This document shows, in pieces, positions 35,959 to 45,185 of a DNA stretch of 64,000 nucleotides. The DNA lies in the NCBI RefSeq assembly GCF_001693485.1, contig NZ_MAXC01000023.1:579006-643005 (forward strand), in the 5' to 3' direction. The stretch is from Bradyrhizobium sp. LMTR 3 (GTDB lineage Bacteria > Pseudomonadota > Alphaproteobacteria > Rhizobiales > Xanthobacteraceae). Both the position numbers and the translations under genes were made by a program. The notes beneath the pieces were generated by a model that saw nothing but the letters and a program-made list of their open reading frames with translations, ran no database searches and had not been told where the DNA came from. Position 1 is the first letter of the stretch. Each line of letters starts with the position of its first letter.

Positions 35959-36654
35959 TCAGTTCCCGTGCAGGCGTTTCGTCGCGCGCCGCGCGAACCA
36001 TTCGGACGCTATCAGGGCGCCCATTGCGATCACGATCGAAATCAGCACCAGCCGCCCCGCCGCGGCATCGCCGTCCGGCGTCTGGATCAGCGAATAGATC
36101 GCCGACGAAATGGTCTGGGTTTCGCCGGGAATGTTGGAGACGAAGGTGATGGTGGCGCCGAACTCGCCGATTGCCTTGGCAAAACCGAGCACCATGCCGG
36201 CGAGTACGCCCGGCAACGCCAGCGGCAAGGTAACCGTCGCAAACACCTGCCACGGCGCCGCGCCGAGCGTGCCTGCCGCCTGCTCGAGGCGACGGTCGAC
36301 CGCCTCGATCGAGAGCCGGATCGGCCGCACCAGCAGCGGAAACGACATGATGCCGCAGGCGAGCGCGGCGCCGGTCCAGCGAAACGCGAACACGATGCCA
36401 ACGTTGTCGGCGAGCCACGCCCCGACCAGGCCACGGCGGCCGAACGTCAGCAGCAACAAATAGCCGGTGACGACCGGTGGCAGCACCAGCGGCAAATGGA
36501 CCACGGCGTCGAGGACCGATTTGCCCCAGAACTCACGCCGCGCCAGCAGCCACGCCAACGCGATGCCGAACGGCGTCGCCACCAGCGTTGCGATGATGGC
36601 CACCCGCAGCGACAGCAGGATGGCGGTCCATTCGGCCGGCGAGATCTCGAACAT
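35959..36654 (-). CDS. modB: molybdate ABC transporter permease
   Basis: A 231-residue permease with about five or six transmembrane helices, starting MFEISPAEWTAILLSLRVA. The EAA-type loop reads LEQAAGTLGAAPWQVFATVT, followed by GFAKAIGEFGATITF, a signature of ModB. The start overlaps the modA stop by one base, giving tight coupling in a modA-modB-modC operon that imports molybdate for Mo-cofactor enzymes. Confidence 0.94.
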   Translation of the reverse strand: MFEISPAEWTAILLSLRVAIIATLVATPFGIALAWLLARREFWGKSVLDAVVHLPLVLPPVVTGYLLLLTFGRRGLVGAWLADNVGIVFAFRWTGAALACGIMSFPLLVRPIRLSIEAVDRRLEQAAGTLGAAPWQVFATVTLPLALPGVLAGMVLGFAKAIGEFGATITFVSNIPGETQTISSAIYSLIQTPDGDAAAGRLVLISIVIAMGALIASEWFARRATKRLHGN

Positions 36655-37439
36655 CAGGTTGACGGGCTGACGAGGAATTTGAAGCCGTATTTTTCAAAAA
36701 TCGTCTTCGCCGCGGTCGAGCGCAGGAAGGCGAGATAATTGGAGGCTTCCGGCTTCGCGGTCGTCGTCGCCGCGACGGGATAGATGATCGCGGGATGGGA
36801 ATCGGCCGGAAAGGTGCCGACGATTTTGACGCCGGGCTCGACCTTGGCGTCGGTGGAATAGACAATGCCGAGCGCCGCCTCGCCGCGCGCCACCAGCGTC
36901 AGCGCGGCACGAACGTCGACGGCCATCGCGAATTTCGGCTCAGCGGCCTGCCATGCGCCGAGCTTCTCCAGCGCTGCCCTGGCGTATTTGCCGGCGGGCA
37001 CGGATTTCACGTCGCCGGTGGCGATCCGGCCGTCGCCGGCGAGTTTTGCAAGATCGAAGCCGGGGCCAATGTTTACATGGTCGATTTTCGAATCCTTCGG
37101 TGCGATTAGCACGATGCTGTTGCCGAGCAAATTGACCCGGCTCGGTTCGTTGATGGTCTTCTTTCCGATCGCGTAGTCCATCCAATCGGTATCGGCGGAG
37201 ATGAATACATCGGCCGGTGCGCCTTGTTCGATCTGTCGGGCGAGCGCAGAACTGGCGGCATAGCTGACGGTGATCCTGACGCCGGTCTTCGCGGAGTAGG
37301 CGGCGTCGATCTCGTCGAGCGCATTCTTCATCGAGGCAGCGGCGAAGATGGTCAGCGACTTTTCCTGCGCGGCGGCGGGCGAGAGGATGGCTGCCAGTGA
37401 CACGGCGAAGGCCAGGACAAGGCCGGCAAGACGATTCAT
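36654..37439 (-). CDS. modA: molybdate ABC transporter substrate-binding protein
   Basis: A 261-residue periplasmic protein. The signal peptide is MNRLAGLVLAFAVSLAAILS, with cleavage near AAAQ. The ModA signature TIFAAASMKNALDEI follows, then SYAASSALARQIEQGAPADV with the oxyanion-binding Ser residues. It ends with the C-terminal YLAFLRSTAAKTIFEKYGF. It starts at ATG 37439 with GGAG upstream. It is the first gene of modABC. Confidence 0.95.
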   Translation of the reverse strand: MNRLAGLVLAFAVSLAAILSPAAAQEKSLTIFAAASMKNALDEIDAAYSAKTGVRITVSYAASSALARQIEQGAPADVFISADTDWMDYAIGKKTINEPSRVNLLGNSIVLIAPKDSKIDHVNIGPGFDLAKLAGDGRIATGDVKSVPAGKYARAALEKLGAWQAAEPKFAMAVDVRAALTLVARGEAALGIVYSTDAKVEPGVKIVGTFPADSHPAIIYPVAATTTAKPEASNYLAFLRSTAAKTIFEKYGFKFLVSPST

Positions 37440-37571
37440 CGGGCGCTCCATGCATGATTGCGAGCTGCGGTTGCCGCGCGCAAGACAGGCGTTGGTTGGG
37501 GTAAGGCGACCATCGGAAGCGCCATTCCGGTATTCCCCGAAAGACTTGCGGTCGATCGGGGTATCGCCAGC

Positions 37572-37587
37572 CCTGACAATAGTCAGG
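37572..37587. promoter_or_regulatory. inverted repeat upstream of modA
   Basis: CCTGAC-AATA-GTCAGG is a perfect 6-bp inverted repeat about 130 bases before modA. It does not resemble the E. coli ModE box. It could be an operator or a weak hairpin. Confidence 0.35.
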
Positions 37588-37640
37588 ATAGGAAGGGAGG
37601 TAAAGGCGACTGCACCGGCTTGCAAGGTGCAGCCGGGCCG

Positions 37641-38165
37641 TCAATGGTGATGGTGTCGCTTGTGCCCGCCACCGCCGTAACCCCGCAGCTCCGCATACCT
37701 GGTCATCTGCGACGGGGTTAAAATTCTGCCGGTCGACAAGTGATATTTCAGATGGCTCTCGCGCAGCATCCCTTGCGTGGCGGCAACGGCCGCGGTGGAT
37801 GCCTTCAGGCTTTCGGGCGTGACGGTGCGGGTGGCAAACTGCTTGTCCAGTTCGGCTTCCTGCTCGATCAGCTTGGCGCCCAGCGGCATCGCTTCGGCCT
37901 TCATGGAATCGAACAGGCGCTGCATGCTGGCGCGTTGCTCGGCGGAGAGTTCGAGCTTGTCGGCAAGCTCGAGAACGTGCGACGGCCCCGGATAGCCGTT
38001 CAGTTCGGCCGCGAGCGCCAGGCCCATTCCGCGGCCGGCGCCAAGATCAGAAATCTGCCGCTCCGATAGCGCCTTGATCGAGCGCGTCTGCATTCCTGCA
38101 TAAGGGGTCTGCGCGTGCACGCTCGTGACGAATGCGATCGATGCAACCAGGGGCCAAATCTTCAT
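37641..38165 (-). CDS. Spy/CpxP-like periplasmic protein with His-rich C-terminus
   Basis: A 174-residue exported protein. The signal peptide MKIWPLVASIAFVTSVHAQT is followed by a helical region (LELSAEQRASMQRLFDSMKA, then EQEAELDKQFATRTVTPESL), as in the Spy/CpxP and heavy-metal-sensor CnrX-like families. The tail is GYGGGGHKRHHHH. A periplasmic chaperone or metal-sensing role is family inference. The start overlaps the mepA stop (ATGA), so it is cotranscribed with mepA. Confidence 0.78.
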   Translation of the reverse strand: MKIWPLVASIAFVTSVHAQTPYAGMQTRSIKALSERQISDLGAGRGMGLALAAELNGYPGPSHVLELADKLELSAEQRASMQRLFDSMKAEAMPLGAKLIEQEAELDKQFATRTVTPESLKASTAAVAATQGMLRESHLKYHLSTGRILTPSQMTRYAELRGYGGGGHKRHHHH

Positions 38166-39142
38166 CGTCGTTCTCCGGTGGGTCTGCTTGATACTTCGTG
38201 TTTGGCATCCGGCGCGTTCAGCACCGTCTTGCAGGCGGGCGGCAGCGCCGCCATCGTCATCGGCGGCTTCGGCTTCGGCGGCACTTTCGGCGGTTTCGGA
38301 TGCAGCACCGCGTCGCTGAACCAGTAGGCGAGATCGGCAGGCTGGCAGCCTTCGCCCTCGTTCGGATGGGGCTGGCTTTCGCATTCGCTGGCGCCGGGCG
38401 GGCATTTCATGCGGATGTGGAAGTGGTAGTCATGGCCGTACATCGGCCGCACCTTGTGGAGCCAGCCGCGGTCGCCCCTGGCTTCGCGGCACAACGCCTT
38501 CTTGATCGCGGCGTTGACGAAGATGCGCTGCACGGTGGGCTCCTGCGCGGCGGCGCGGATCACCGCAAGATGTGTCGGCGTCCAGGTCTGCGGATCGATA
38601 TCGAGCCGGTCGCTGCGCACCATCATCACCGCGGACATTTCCTCGCGCTCGTTGCGCGACAGTTGCCGGTTCGGCATCGGCGTCAGCCAGATGTCGGCGT
38701 CGAGCCCCACCTGATGGCTGGCATGCCCGGTCAACATCGGCCCGCCGCGTGGCTGCGACATGTCGCCGACCAATATGCCGGGCCAGCCGGCATCCCGGCG
38801 CGCTCTTGCGGCCAGCCGCTTGACCAGTGCGACCAGGTCGGGATGGCCCCAGTGGCGATTGCGCGACAGCCGCATCACCTGCCAGTTATCGCCGTTGATC
38901 GGCAGCCCTTCGGCGCCTGCGATGCAGCCATGGGCATAGAACCCGTGCACGCGCGTCGGCGTTGCCGTCGGCAGCACCTTGCGGCCGAACAGTTCCTTGG
39001 CGGCGATGTTGGGATCGTTGGGATTGGCCAGCGGCGGCAGCGGTTTTGGATGGACCGTGCCCTTGTCCTGCGCCCATGCGCTTGCGGCATAGGCGGCGGC
39101 TAGCAAGGTTATCAGGGGGATCAGAAACAGGCGCGGGTGCAT
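38162..39142 (-). CDS. mepA: penicillin-insensitive murein endopeptidase
   Basis: A 326-residue periplasmic LAS-family metallopeptidase that cleaves D-Ala-meso-DAP cross-links in peptidoglycan. A signal peptide (residues 1-25) precedes the catalytic region. Zinc-site motifs are visible: GGPMLTGHASHQVGLDADIW near residue 140 and MYGHDYHFHIRMKCP near 235. Conserved Cys pairs are present (HGCIAG, MKCPPG, EGCQPA). The Pro/Lys-rich tail is longer than in E. coli MepA. It overlaps the Spy-like gene. Confidence 0.94.
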   Translation of the reverse strand: MHPRLFLIPLITLLAAAYAASAWAQDKGTVHPKPLPPLANPNDPNIAAKELFGRKVLPTATPTRVHGFYAHGCIAGAEGLPINGDNWQVMRLSRNRHWGHPDLVALVKRLAARARRDAGWPGILVGDMSQPRGGPMLTGHASHQVGLDADIWLTPMPNRQLSRNEREEMSAVMMVRSDRLDIDPQTWTPTHLAVIRAAAQEPTVQRIFVNAAIKKALCREARGDRGWLHKVRPMYGHDYHFHIRMKCPPGASECESQPHPNEGEGCQPADLAYWFSDAVLHPKPPKVPPKPKPPMTMAALPPACKTVLNAPDAKHEVSSRPTGERR

Positions 39143-39292
39143 CGGACCAGAGAGTTTCAGGGATCACTCAATTCGCGCAAGCGTAGCACGAAATCGGCAA
39201 CAGGGAGAGGCGCGGCCAGCACAATTGCGTGGTCCCCACTTCAGCGCAACAATCCGAGCAAGTCCCGCATCGGGACCAGCTCACGCCTGCTC

Positions 39293-39500
39293 TCACTGCA
39301 ACTCGATGTTGGCGGACTTGATCACCGCGGCCCACCGGTCGATTTCCTCGCGCATGTAAGCGGATGACTTGTCGATCGGGCCGCCGAAAATACCGGCGGA
39401 CAGTTTCTTGAGCTGATCCTGCACCTGAGGCTGGCGCAAGGCCTCGTTCACATCGGCATTGATCTTCTCGACGATGTTGTTCGGAGTTCGCTGAACAGTC
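39293..39500 (-). pseudogene. C-terminal remnant of a TctC/Bug-type tripartite tricarboxylate transporter binding protein
   Basis: The minus-strand peptide PNNIVEKINADVNEALRQPQ, then DQLKKLSAGIFGGPIDKSSA and RWAAVIKSANIELQ, matches the end of Bug-family binding proteins (P-x-x-I-V-x-K-L-N-x-x-x-N, and W-x-x-V-I-x-x-A). No N-terminal two-thirds or signal peptide is found upstream, and no TctA/TctB genes are near. It is a decayed fragment between mepA and the GGDEF/EAL gene. Confidence 0.75.
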
Positions 39501-39805
39501 GTTGCACGTGGTCGGATTAACCGCGCGATAACCCTCTCGGTCACTGACGGACATTTATGCGCACGCGCGGCGTTTCGCGCATTCCTTGTGCATCCGCCGC
39601 GCGAGAAGCCGTGCCGGCTGCCGCACGTCGATTATGCCCCGTGGATCGGCGGTTCGCACCAAGTTTGTACACGCAAAGCGTGTGCGTGCCGTTCTGTCAG
39701 GCGGGGCATGAGCGCGTGCGGTTAGTAGTTTCTGCGACAAGAGATACCTTTTTTTCAGAGACTTATCTGAAAACTTTGCACGCAGAGTGCGAGTAGAGCG
39801 TGGTA

Positions 39806-41617
39806 ATGCCGAAGAAGAAGCCAAAAGCTGCCAGGAAGCCGAAACAGTCGATTGTCCGTTTTCCTGGCCGGCCGGCAAAGCCCGCTGCGAAGCTGTCTGC
39901 CAATCGCCGGCCCGCGATCGCTGAGGTCGCTCGCAAGGGCGCTGAGGAGGCTTCGTTCCGGCTGCTGTTCGACAGCAATCCGGTTCCGATGATCGTCTGC
40001 GCGCTGGGTGACGAACGAATTATCGCCGTCAACGACGCCGCAATCCAGCACTACGGTTACAGCCGCGGTGAATTCGAGAAGCTCACGATCCGCAACCTGC
40101 AGGCCTTCGACGTCGAGCCGCCATGGACCGGCGAACACGCCGGCGACGAACGCGCGGCCCACGCCTGGAAGCATGTCAGGGCCGACGGCGCGCTGATCGA
40201 TCTGGCGATCTATTCGCGCCAGCTTGTTTACGGCGATCGGCCTGCGGTCCTGCTCGCGCTGATGGACACCACCGAACGCAAGCGCGCCGAGGCGCGGCTG
40301 ACGTTCATGGCCCAGCATGACGGGCTGACCGGGCTACCGAATCGCGACTTGCTGCGTCAGCAGATGGACGACATCCTGCTGCGCACCCGCCGCAACGCCG
40401 AGAAGGTGGCGGTGCTCGTGCTCGGCCTCGACCATTTCAAGGCGGTCAACGATACGCTCGGCCACGGCATCGGCGACAAGCTGCTGCGCGGCGTCGCCAA
40501 GCGATTGCAATCGATGCTGCGCGAGGAAGATGCGCTGGCCCGGCTCAACTCCGACGAATTTGCTGTCATCCAGAGCGGGGTGACGCGACCCGAGGACGCG
40601 ATATTCATGGCGAGGCGCCTGTTGGACGCGATCGCTGACCCCTATCTTCTGGACGGGCATTCGGTCGTCATCGGCGCCAGCATCGGCATTGCGATGTCGC
40701 CCGGCGACGGCGATGAGTCCGAGAAACTCTTGAAGAACGCCGACCTTGCATTGTCGCGCGCCAAGAACGATTCCCGCGGCACGTTCTCGTTCTTCGAAGC
40801 GGGAATGGATGCGCGCGCCCAGACCCGCCGCAAGATCGAAACCGAGCTGCGCGAGGCCGTGCACACCGATGCGCTGCGGCCCTATTACCAGCCGCTGGTC
40901 GATCTTGCGAGCGGACGCATCACCGGCTTCGAAGCGCTGGTGCGCTGGCCGCATCCCGAGCGCGGCATGATCTCGCCGGCCGAATTCATCCCTGTCGCCG
41001 AGGAGACCGGGCTGATTAACGCCGTCGGCGGCTTGATGCTGCGCCGCGCCTGCACGGATGCGGCGCAATGGCCCGACGACGTCCGCGTCGCGGTCAATCT
41101 GTCGCCGCTGCAGTTCCGCGTCGGCAATCTCTTGTCGCTGGTCGTGGAAACACTGAAGCAGTCCGGCCTGCCGGCGAAGCGCCTGGAGCTCGAGATTACC
41201 GAGACGCTGCTATTGGAGAAGAGCAGCGAGGTGCTCGCGACCTTGCATGCGCTGCGCGCGCTCGGCGTTCGCATCTCGATGGACGATTTCGGCACCGGCT
41301 ATTCCAGCCTGAGCTACCTGCGCAGTTTTCCGTTCGACAAGATCAAGATCGATCAGTCCTTCGTGCGCGACCTCGCCGCCAATCCCGACGCGCAGGCGAT
41401 CGTGCGTTCGATCATCAGCCTCGGCAAGGGCCTCGGCGTCACGATTACAGCGGAAGGCGTGGAGAGCGAAGCCGAGGTAAATTGCCTGCGCAACGAGGGA
41501 TGCCACGAGGGGCAGGGATTCCTGTTCAGCCGCGCGCGGCCCAATGCGGAGATCGTCAGCCTGTTGAAGACGCAAGGCAACTGGAGCGCGCCGGAGGGCG
41601 CAGCGCTGGTGGCGTGA
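39806..41617 (+). CDS. PAS-GGDEF-EAL protein, probable c-di-GMP phosphodiesterase
   Basis: A 603-residue cytoplasmic protein with a basic N-terminal tail. A PAS domain (about 45-165) includes MIVCALGDERIIAVNDAAIQ and HYGYSRGEFEKLTI. The GGDEF domain (about 170-335) has the active-site motif degenerated to NSDEF (ALARLNSDEFAVIQ). The EAL domain (about 345-600) has FEALVRW, then ELEITETLLLE, MDDFGTGYSSL and FDKIKIDQSFV. The EAL site looks intact while the GGDEF site does not, so it probably hydrolyses c-di-GMP, with the GGDEF part regulatory. ATG 39806 is preferred over GTG 39800. It is monocistronic. Confidence 0.92.
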   Translation: MPKKKPKAARKPKQSIVRFPGRPAKPAAKLSANRRPAIAEVARKGAEEASFRLLFDSNPVPMIVCALGDERIIAVNDAAIQHYGYSRGEFEKLTIRNLQAFDVEPPWTGEHAGDERAAHAWKHVRADGALIDLAIYSRQLVYGDRPAVLLALMDTTERKRAEARLTFMAQHDGLTGLPNRDLLRQQMDDILLRTRRNAEKVAVLVLGLDHFKAVNDTLGHGIGDKLLRGVAKRLQSMLREEDALARLNSDEFAVIQSGVTRPEDAIFMARRLLDAIADPYLLDGHSVVIGASIGIAMSPGDGDESEKLLKNADLALSRAKNDSRGTFSFFEAGMDARAQTRRKIETELREAVHTDALRPYYQPLVDLASGRITGFEALVRWPHPERGMISPAEFIPVAEETGLINAVGGLMLRRACTDAAQWPDDVRVAVNLSPLQFRVGNLLSLVVETLKQSGLPAKRLELEITETLLLEKSSEVLATLHALRALGVRISMDDFGTGYSSLSYLRSFPFDKIKIDQSFVRDLAANPDAQAIVRSIISLGKGLGVTITAEGVESEAEVNCLRNEGCHEGQGFLFSRARPNAEIVSLLKTQGNWSAPEGAALVA

Positions 41618-41637
41618 GGATCGTCATTGAGGCGTGC

Positions 41638-41739
41638 GTCATTCCGGGATGGTGCGCTAGCACCAGACCCGGAATCTCGAGATTCTCAGGTGCGCAAGTG
41701 CGCACCATAGTTCGATGCTTCGCATCGCCCCGGAATGAC
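41638..41739. repeat. intergenic palindromic repeat
   Basis: Bounded by GTCATTCCGGG and CCCCGGAATGAC in inverse orientation, with inner hairpins such as GGTGCGCAAGTGCGCACC and GATGCTTCGCATC. This is a repeat type common in Bradyrhizobium spacers. It lies between the convergent GGDEF/EAL and DUF1801 genes. Confidence 0.75.
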
Positions 41740-41741
41740 TG

Positions 41742-42209
41742 TCATTTCACCTTCCGCTTCCTCGCATGATACGTCAGCGCCAGCCCCACGCAGTGGCGCA
41801 GCGCGGCCGCGGGGAGTTTTTCACCGGCGTCGAGCAGAATGCTGCGGTTGCCGCCGTAGCGCAGTTCCGGATACAGCTCGCGAAAGGTCTCGACCAGATC
41901 GGTCTGGCAGTGGAAATAGACCGCGTAGCGGCCGGCTTCGTCCTTCACCTGGTCGATCCGGATCGTGCTGCCGCTCTTGCTCTCGGTCGTGAGATAGCTC
42001 GGCTGCCCCCATTTCAGCGTCTCTTCCAGGGCGCCGACGCCTTCGGTGGTCTTTGCGGTATCGTAGATCAGCCGGCGCAGCGCCAGCAGCTTTGCCCTGA
42101 CCGGATTGGGATAGGCCTTGAAGACGGCTTCCACCGCAGCATCCCGGGTGGCAGCGCTCGGCCGTTTGGCAATGCGCTTTGCAGCTTGCTTCCGTGCTGT
42201 CTTCTTCAT
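41742..42209 (-). CDS. DUF1801 domain-containing protein
   Basis: A 155-residue protein with a Lys/Arg/Ala-rich N-terminus followed by the DUF1801 (YdhG-like) domain: KLLALRRLIYDTAKTTEGVG, then LKWGQPSYLT and GRYAVYFHCQTDLVETFREL. It ends LTYHARKRKVK. The function is unknown. The fold is similar to iron-chaperone frataxin-like proteins. It stands alone. Confidence 0.85.
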   Translation of the reverse strand: MKKTARKQAAKRIAKRPSAATRDAAVEAVFKAYPNPVRAKLLALRRLIYDTAKTTEGVGALEETLKWGQPSYLTTESKSGSTIRIDQVKDEAGRYAVYFHCQTDLVETFRELYPELRYGGNRSILLDAGEKLPAAALRHCVGLALTYHARKRKVK

Positions 42210-42307
42210 TGCAATGTCAGCGCATCCTGCCAGCTTCCATTGCAGAACCTAAAGCAGGATGCGAGCGGGCGGAAGCCGTCTCTTGCGTGCCGGCCGGGCC
42301 CGCCGCT

Positions 42308-43480
42308 TCATCGCGTCGTCGGCGGTGCGTCGAGATTGCCCGCGAGGATCGCCCGGCCGGCATCCTCGTAATGGGCATCACGGCCCTGGATCTGCTGCGC
42401 GATGGCGTGCATGTCGCGAAAGCGGCGCTCGAACTTGTTGGCATTGAATACGGCCGTTGCACCTGTCATGTGATAGGCGGTGTCGACCACGGCGGCCGAT
42501 TGGTGGATCGTCCATGTCGAGGCGATACGCAGCGCCACGCGGTTGGCTTCGGTGATAATAGCGCCTCGCGACAGGTCGTGCCACACATCCGCTGCAGTGG
42601 CATAGAGATAGGCGCGCGTGGCGCGCAGTTGTGCCTCGGTGCGCCCGATCAGCCCCTGCACGGCGTTGTTGTCGCGCATCGCCTTTGACGCTTGCGGTGT
42701 CTTGCCCCGGGCAAGGTCGATCGCCGCATCGAGCGTGGCGCGGGCGACACCGAGCGAGGTCGCCGCAAAACCCATGCCGAAAACCATGTTGGTGGAGAGC
42801 TTGTACAGCGGCCCGTTCTCGCGCAGTGCTGCCGGATCGTCGCGAAGCGCTGCGAACTTTTCCGGGATGAACAGATTGTCGACCGAATAGGAATCGGTGC
42901 CGGTGCCGCGCAGGCCGATCACGTCCCAGACGTCGTGCATCGTGGCGCTGGCTACCGGAAACAGGATGGTGCGAATCTCCGGCGAACCGTCGCTCTTGCG
43001 CCGCGGCGTGCCGTCGGCTTCGACGACCCGGACATGGGCGCCGAGCCAGCTTGCCTGCCGCGAGCCGGAAGCAAAATCCCAGCGCGCACTGGCCTTGTAG
43101 CCGCCGGGAACCGCCTGGACTTCGTGGTTGATCGCGCCCCAAGCCAGAATGCCGGGCGCAACGTTGAAGATTTCGTTGGCAGCCGCGGGATCGAGATAGG
43201 CCGCAGTCATGGCGCAGACGCTGCACTGGCCGAGGCACCATGCGGTCGAGGCGTCGGCCTTGGCGACTTCCTCCTGCATCTGCATGAACGTTTCAAGCGG
43301 CACCTCGGCGCCGCCAAAACGCTTCGGCAGCAGCGCGCGGTAAAGCCCGTTCTCGATCAGCGTCTGTGTCACCGCTGAAGTCAGGCGGCGGGTCCGCTCG
43401 GTCTCGTCGGCCTCGCGCGCGATCAGTGGCGCCAGCGCCCGCGCGCGTTCCACAAGGTCGATGCCGGGCTGCCTGTTCAT
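42308..43480 (-). CDS. acyl-CoA dehydrogenase-like flavin enzyme (DszC/HpaH-type family)
   Basis: A 390-residue protein with the acyl-CoA dehydrogenase fold. The N-terminal helical domain is LIENGLYRALLPKRFGGAEV, the middle beta region GLRGTGTDSYSVDNLFIPEK, and the C-terminal helical bundle includes RIASTWTIHQSAAVVDTAYH and TGATAVFNANKFERRFRDM. The HxxG-type pattern and lack of a clear catalytic Glu make it closer to the flavin-dependent monooxygenase/DszC-like subgroup than to true acyl-CoA dehydrogenases. It starts at 43480 with GAGGAAA upstream. It is next to an MFS gene on the same strand, perhaps one operon. Confidence 0.83.
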   Translation of the reverse strand: MNRQPGIDLVERARALAPLIAREADETERTRRLTSAVTQTLIENGLYRALLPKRFGGAEVPLETFMQMQEEVAKADASTAWCLGQCSVCAMTAAYLDPAAANEIFNVAPGILAWGAINHEVQAVPGGYKASARWDFASGSRQASWLGAHVRVVEADGTPRRKSDGSPEIRTILFPVASATMHDVWDVIGLRGTGTDSYSVDNLFIPEKFAALRDDPAALRENGPLYKLSTNMVFGMGFAATSLGVARATLDAAIDLARGKTPQASKAMRDNNAVQGLIGRTEAQLRATRAYLYATAADVWHDLSRGAIITEANRVALRIASTWTIHQSAAVVDTAYHMTGATAVFNANKFERRFRDMHAIAQQIQGRDAHYEDAGRAILAGNLDAPPTTR

Positions 43481-43526
43481 GCGTTTCCTCGCATCCTCGC
43501 ATTCTCTTCTGGTTCGGCTTTCGTTG

Positions 43527-44762
43527 TCACGCCGCCGCGCGACCGACATCGAGCGACGGCTGCGGCGGTCGCTTGGCGGACGGGAAACTCAAGGCTATGG
43601 CGACGGCGGCCATGCCGATCGCGAAAGAGCCGACATAGAGCCAATTATAGCCGTGGAAGGCGTCGAATACCCATCCGCCGGCGAGCGGCCCCAGTGCCAT
43701 GCCGAGGCTGGCAAACGCGGACACGGCGCCGAACATGCTGCCCATGATGCGCACACCGAAATATTCGCGCACCAGCACGGCGTATAGCGGCATTACGCCG
43801 CCATAGGCGAGGCCGAAGACAACCGACAGCGCATAGAACTCGCCGAGCTGGCCGACCGCGAGATAGGTTGCGATCGCCAAGGCCTGCACGAACAGGCCAC
43901 AGACCAGAACGTGCTTGGCGCCGAAGCTATCGGCCAGCAAGCCGAGCAGCAGACGGCCGCCAAGGCCGGAGAAGCCGGCGAGGCTGTAGACGGTGACGGC
44001 GGTCAGGGGCGCAATGCCACACACCATGGCGTAGCTCACCAGGTGGAAGATCGGCCCCGAATGTGCCGCGCAGCAGGCGAAATGCGCGGATGCCAGGATG
44101 ATGAATTGCGGCGTTCGGAGCGCCTGCGCGACCGTCCACTGCCCGTCAGGCGCGCCGGTGCCATTGGCGGCAGCAGGGGTTGACGGCTCCGGCGGGCGTC
44201 GCACCAGCAATGAGGCCGGGATCAACAGCACCAAGGCGACGATGCCGATCATCAGCATCGCCGTGCGCCAGTCGTAGGCCGTGATCAAATAGCTTGCGAA
44301 TGGCGCAACCGTCATCGGCGATACGCCCATGCCGGCCGATACCAACGCCACCGCGAGGCTGCGGCGATGTTCGACCCAGGCGCTCGCCACCGCGACCATC
44401 GGTGCATAGAAGCTGCCGGCCGCAATCCCGATCAGGACGCCGAACGCCAACTGAAATTGCCACAGGCTGGTGGCCTGGCTCGCGCCGATCAGTCCGGCGC
44501 CAAGCAGCAGCGTGCCCGCCAGCACCACGATGCGGGTGCCGAACCGGTCGGATAGCGTGCCCCAGAAGAACGCCGCCAATCCCATGGCGAGAAAGTTGAT
44601 CGTCGCTGCCGCCGAGACGCCGCTGCGCGACCATCCCATCGCCTCCGAAATCGGCTGCAGGAACACCGCTAGGGATAACATCGAGCCGAACGCGACGCAG
44701 GTCATCAGCGCGCCTACGGCGACGACGACCCAGCCGTAGGATAAACCGGAGGCCTTGCCCAT
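43527..44762 (-). CDS. MFS transporter
   Basis: A 411-residue major facilitator with about 12 transmembrane helices. It has the motif-A-like loop GTLSDRFGTRIVVLAGTLLL between helices 2 and 3 and its repeat LLGLLADSFGAKHVLVCGLF between helices 8 and 9. The general sequence suggests the monocarboxylate/oxalate-formate-like group. The substrate is unknown; it may be linked to the flavin enzyme 46 bases downstream. Confidence 0.9.
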   Translation of the reverse strand: MGKASGLSYGWVVVAVGALMTCVAFGSMLSLAVFLQPISEAMGWSRSGVSAAATINFLAMGLAAFFWGTLSDRFGTRIVVLAGTLLLGAGLIGASQATSLWQFQLAFGVLIGIAAGSFYAPMVAVASAWVEHRRSLAVALVSAGMGVSPMTVAPFASYLITAYDWRTAMLMIGIVALVLLIPASLLVRRPPEPSTPAAANGTGAPDGQWTVAQALRTPQFIILASAHFACCAAHSGPIFHLVSYAMVCGIAPLTAVTVYSLAGFSGLGGRLLLGLLADSFGAKHVLVCGLFVQALAIATYLAVGQLGEFYALSVVFGLAYGGVMPLYAVLVREYFGVRIMGSMFGAVSAFASLGMALGPLAGGWVFDAFHGYNWLYVGSFAIGMAAVAIALSFPSAKRPPQPSLDVGRAAA

Positions 44763-44855
44763 GCGTATTCCCGCTCTCTTTTTTGTATTTATGATTTGAG
44801 CGGGGTGATGGTGGCCTATCCGGCGAGAGAGGGCAAGGTCTACGAGACTTTGCGT

Positions 44856-45185
44856 TCACCGCGCGAGACCGAGGACGACGAGCAGCGCACGATCGAACTG
44901 TTCAGATGTCTTGGAATCGATTTGGCCGATGATGCTCCGGACACGATCTTGTCGCAGCGCGATCATCTTGTCTGTCATAATCTGTGAACGAAGACGAAGC
45001 CCATTCGAAGGTTCGGCTTCAATAATGGGCCTGAGCAGCAACCCTTCCTGGACGTCGGACGAGAGTGGACAGACGAACACGGTCGACAAGTCCTTGGTGA
45101 ATTCGTCGGCTTGTACGATTACGCCGGGCCGTGGCCGTCCCAATTCGCTTGGAACGACCACCAGCACGATACTGCCGCGCTTCAC
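44856..45185 (-). CDS. mazF: MazF/PemK-type toxin (endoribonuclease)
   Basis: A 109-residue PemK/MazF toxin: MKRGSIVLVVVPSELGRPRP, GVIVQADEF, the TVFVCPLSSD strand, RLRSQIMTDKMIALRQDRV and IIGQIDSKTSEQFDRAL. Members cut mRNA at short motifs. It overlaps the antitoxin gene by ATGA (45182-45185), the usual antitoxin-first order. It lies directly beyond the outermost lepA fragment. Confidence 0.92.
   Translation of the reverse strand: MKRGSIVLVVVPSELGRPRPGVIVQADEFTKDLSTVFVCPLSSDVQEGLLLRPIIEAEPSNGLRLRSQIMTDKMIALRQDRVRSIIGQIDSKTSEQFDRALLVVLGLAR

Noticed and set aside
44796..44987. A 63-codon plus-strand frame overlapping the mazF end
   Set aside because: It is mostly antisense to mazF, has no ribosome site and no conserved look.
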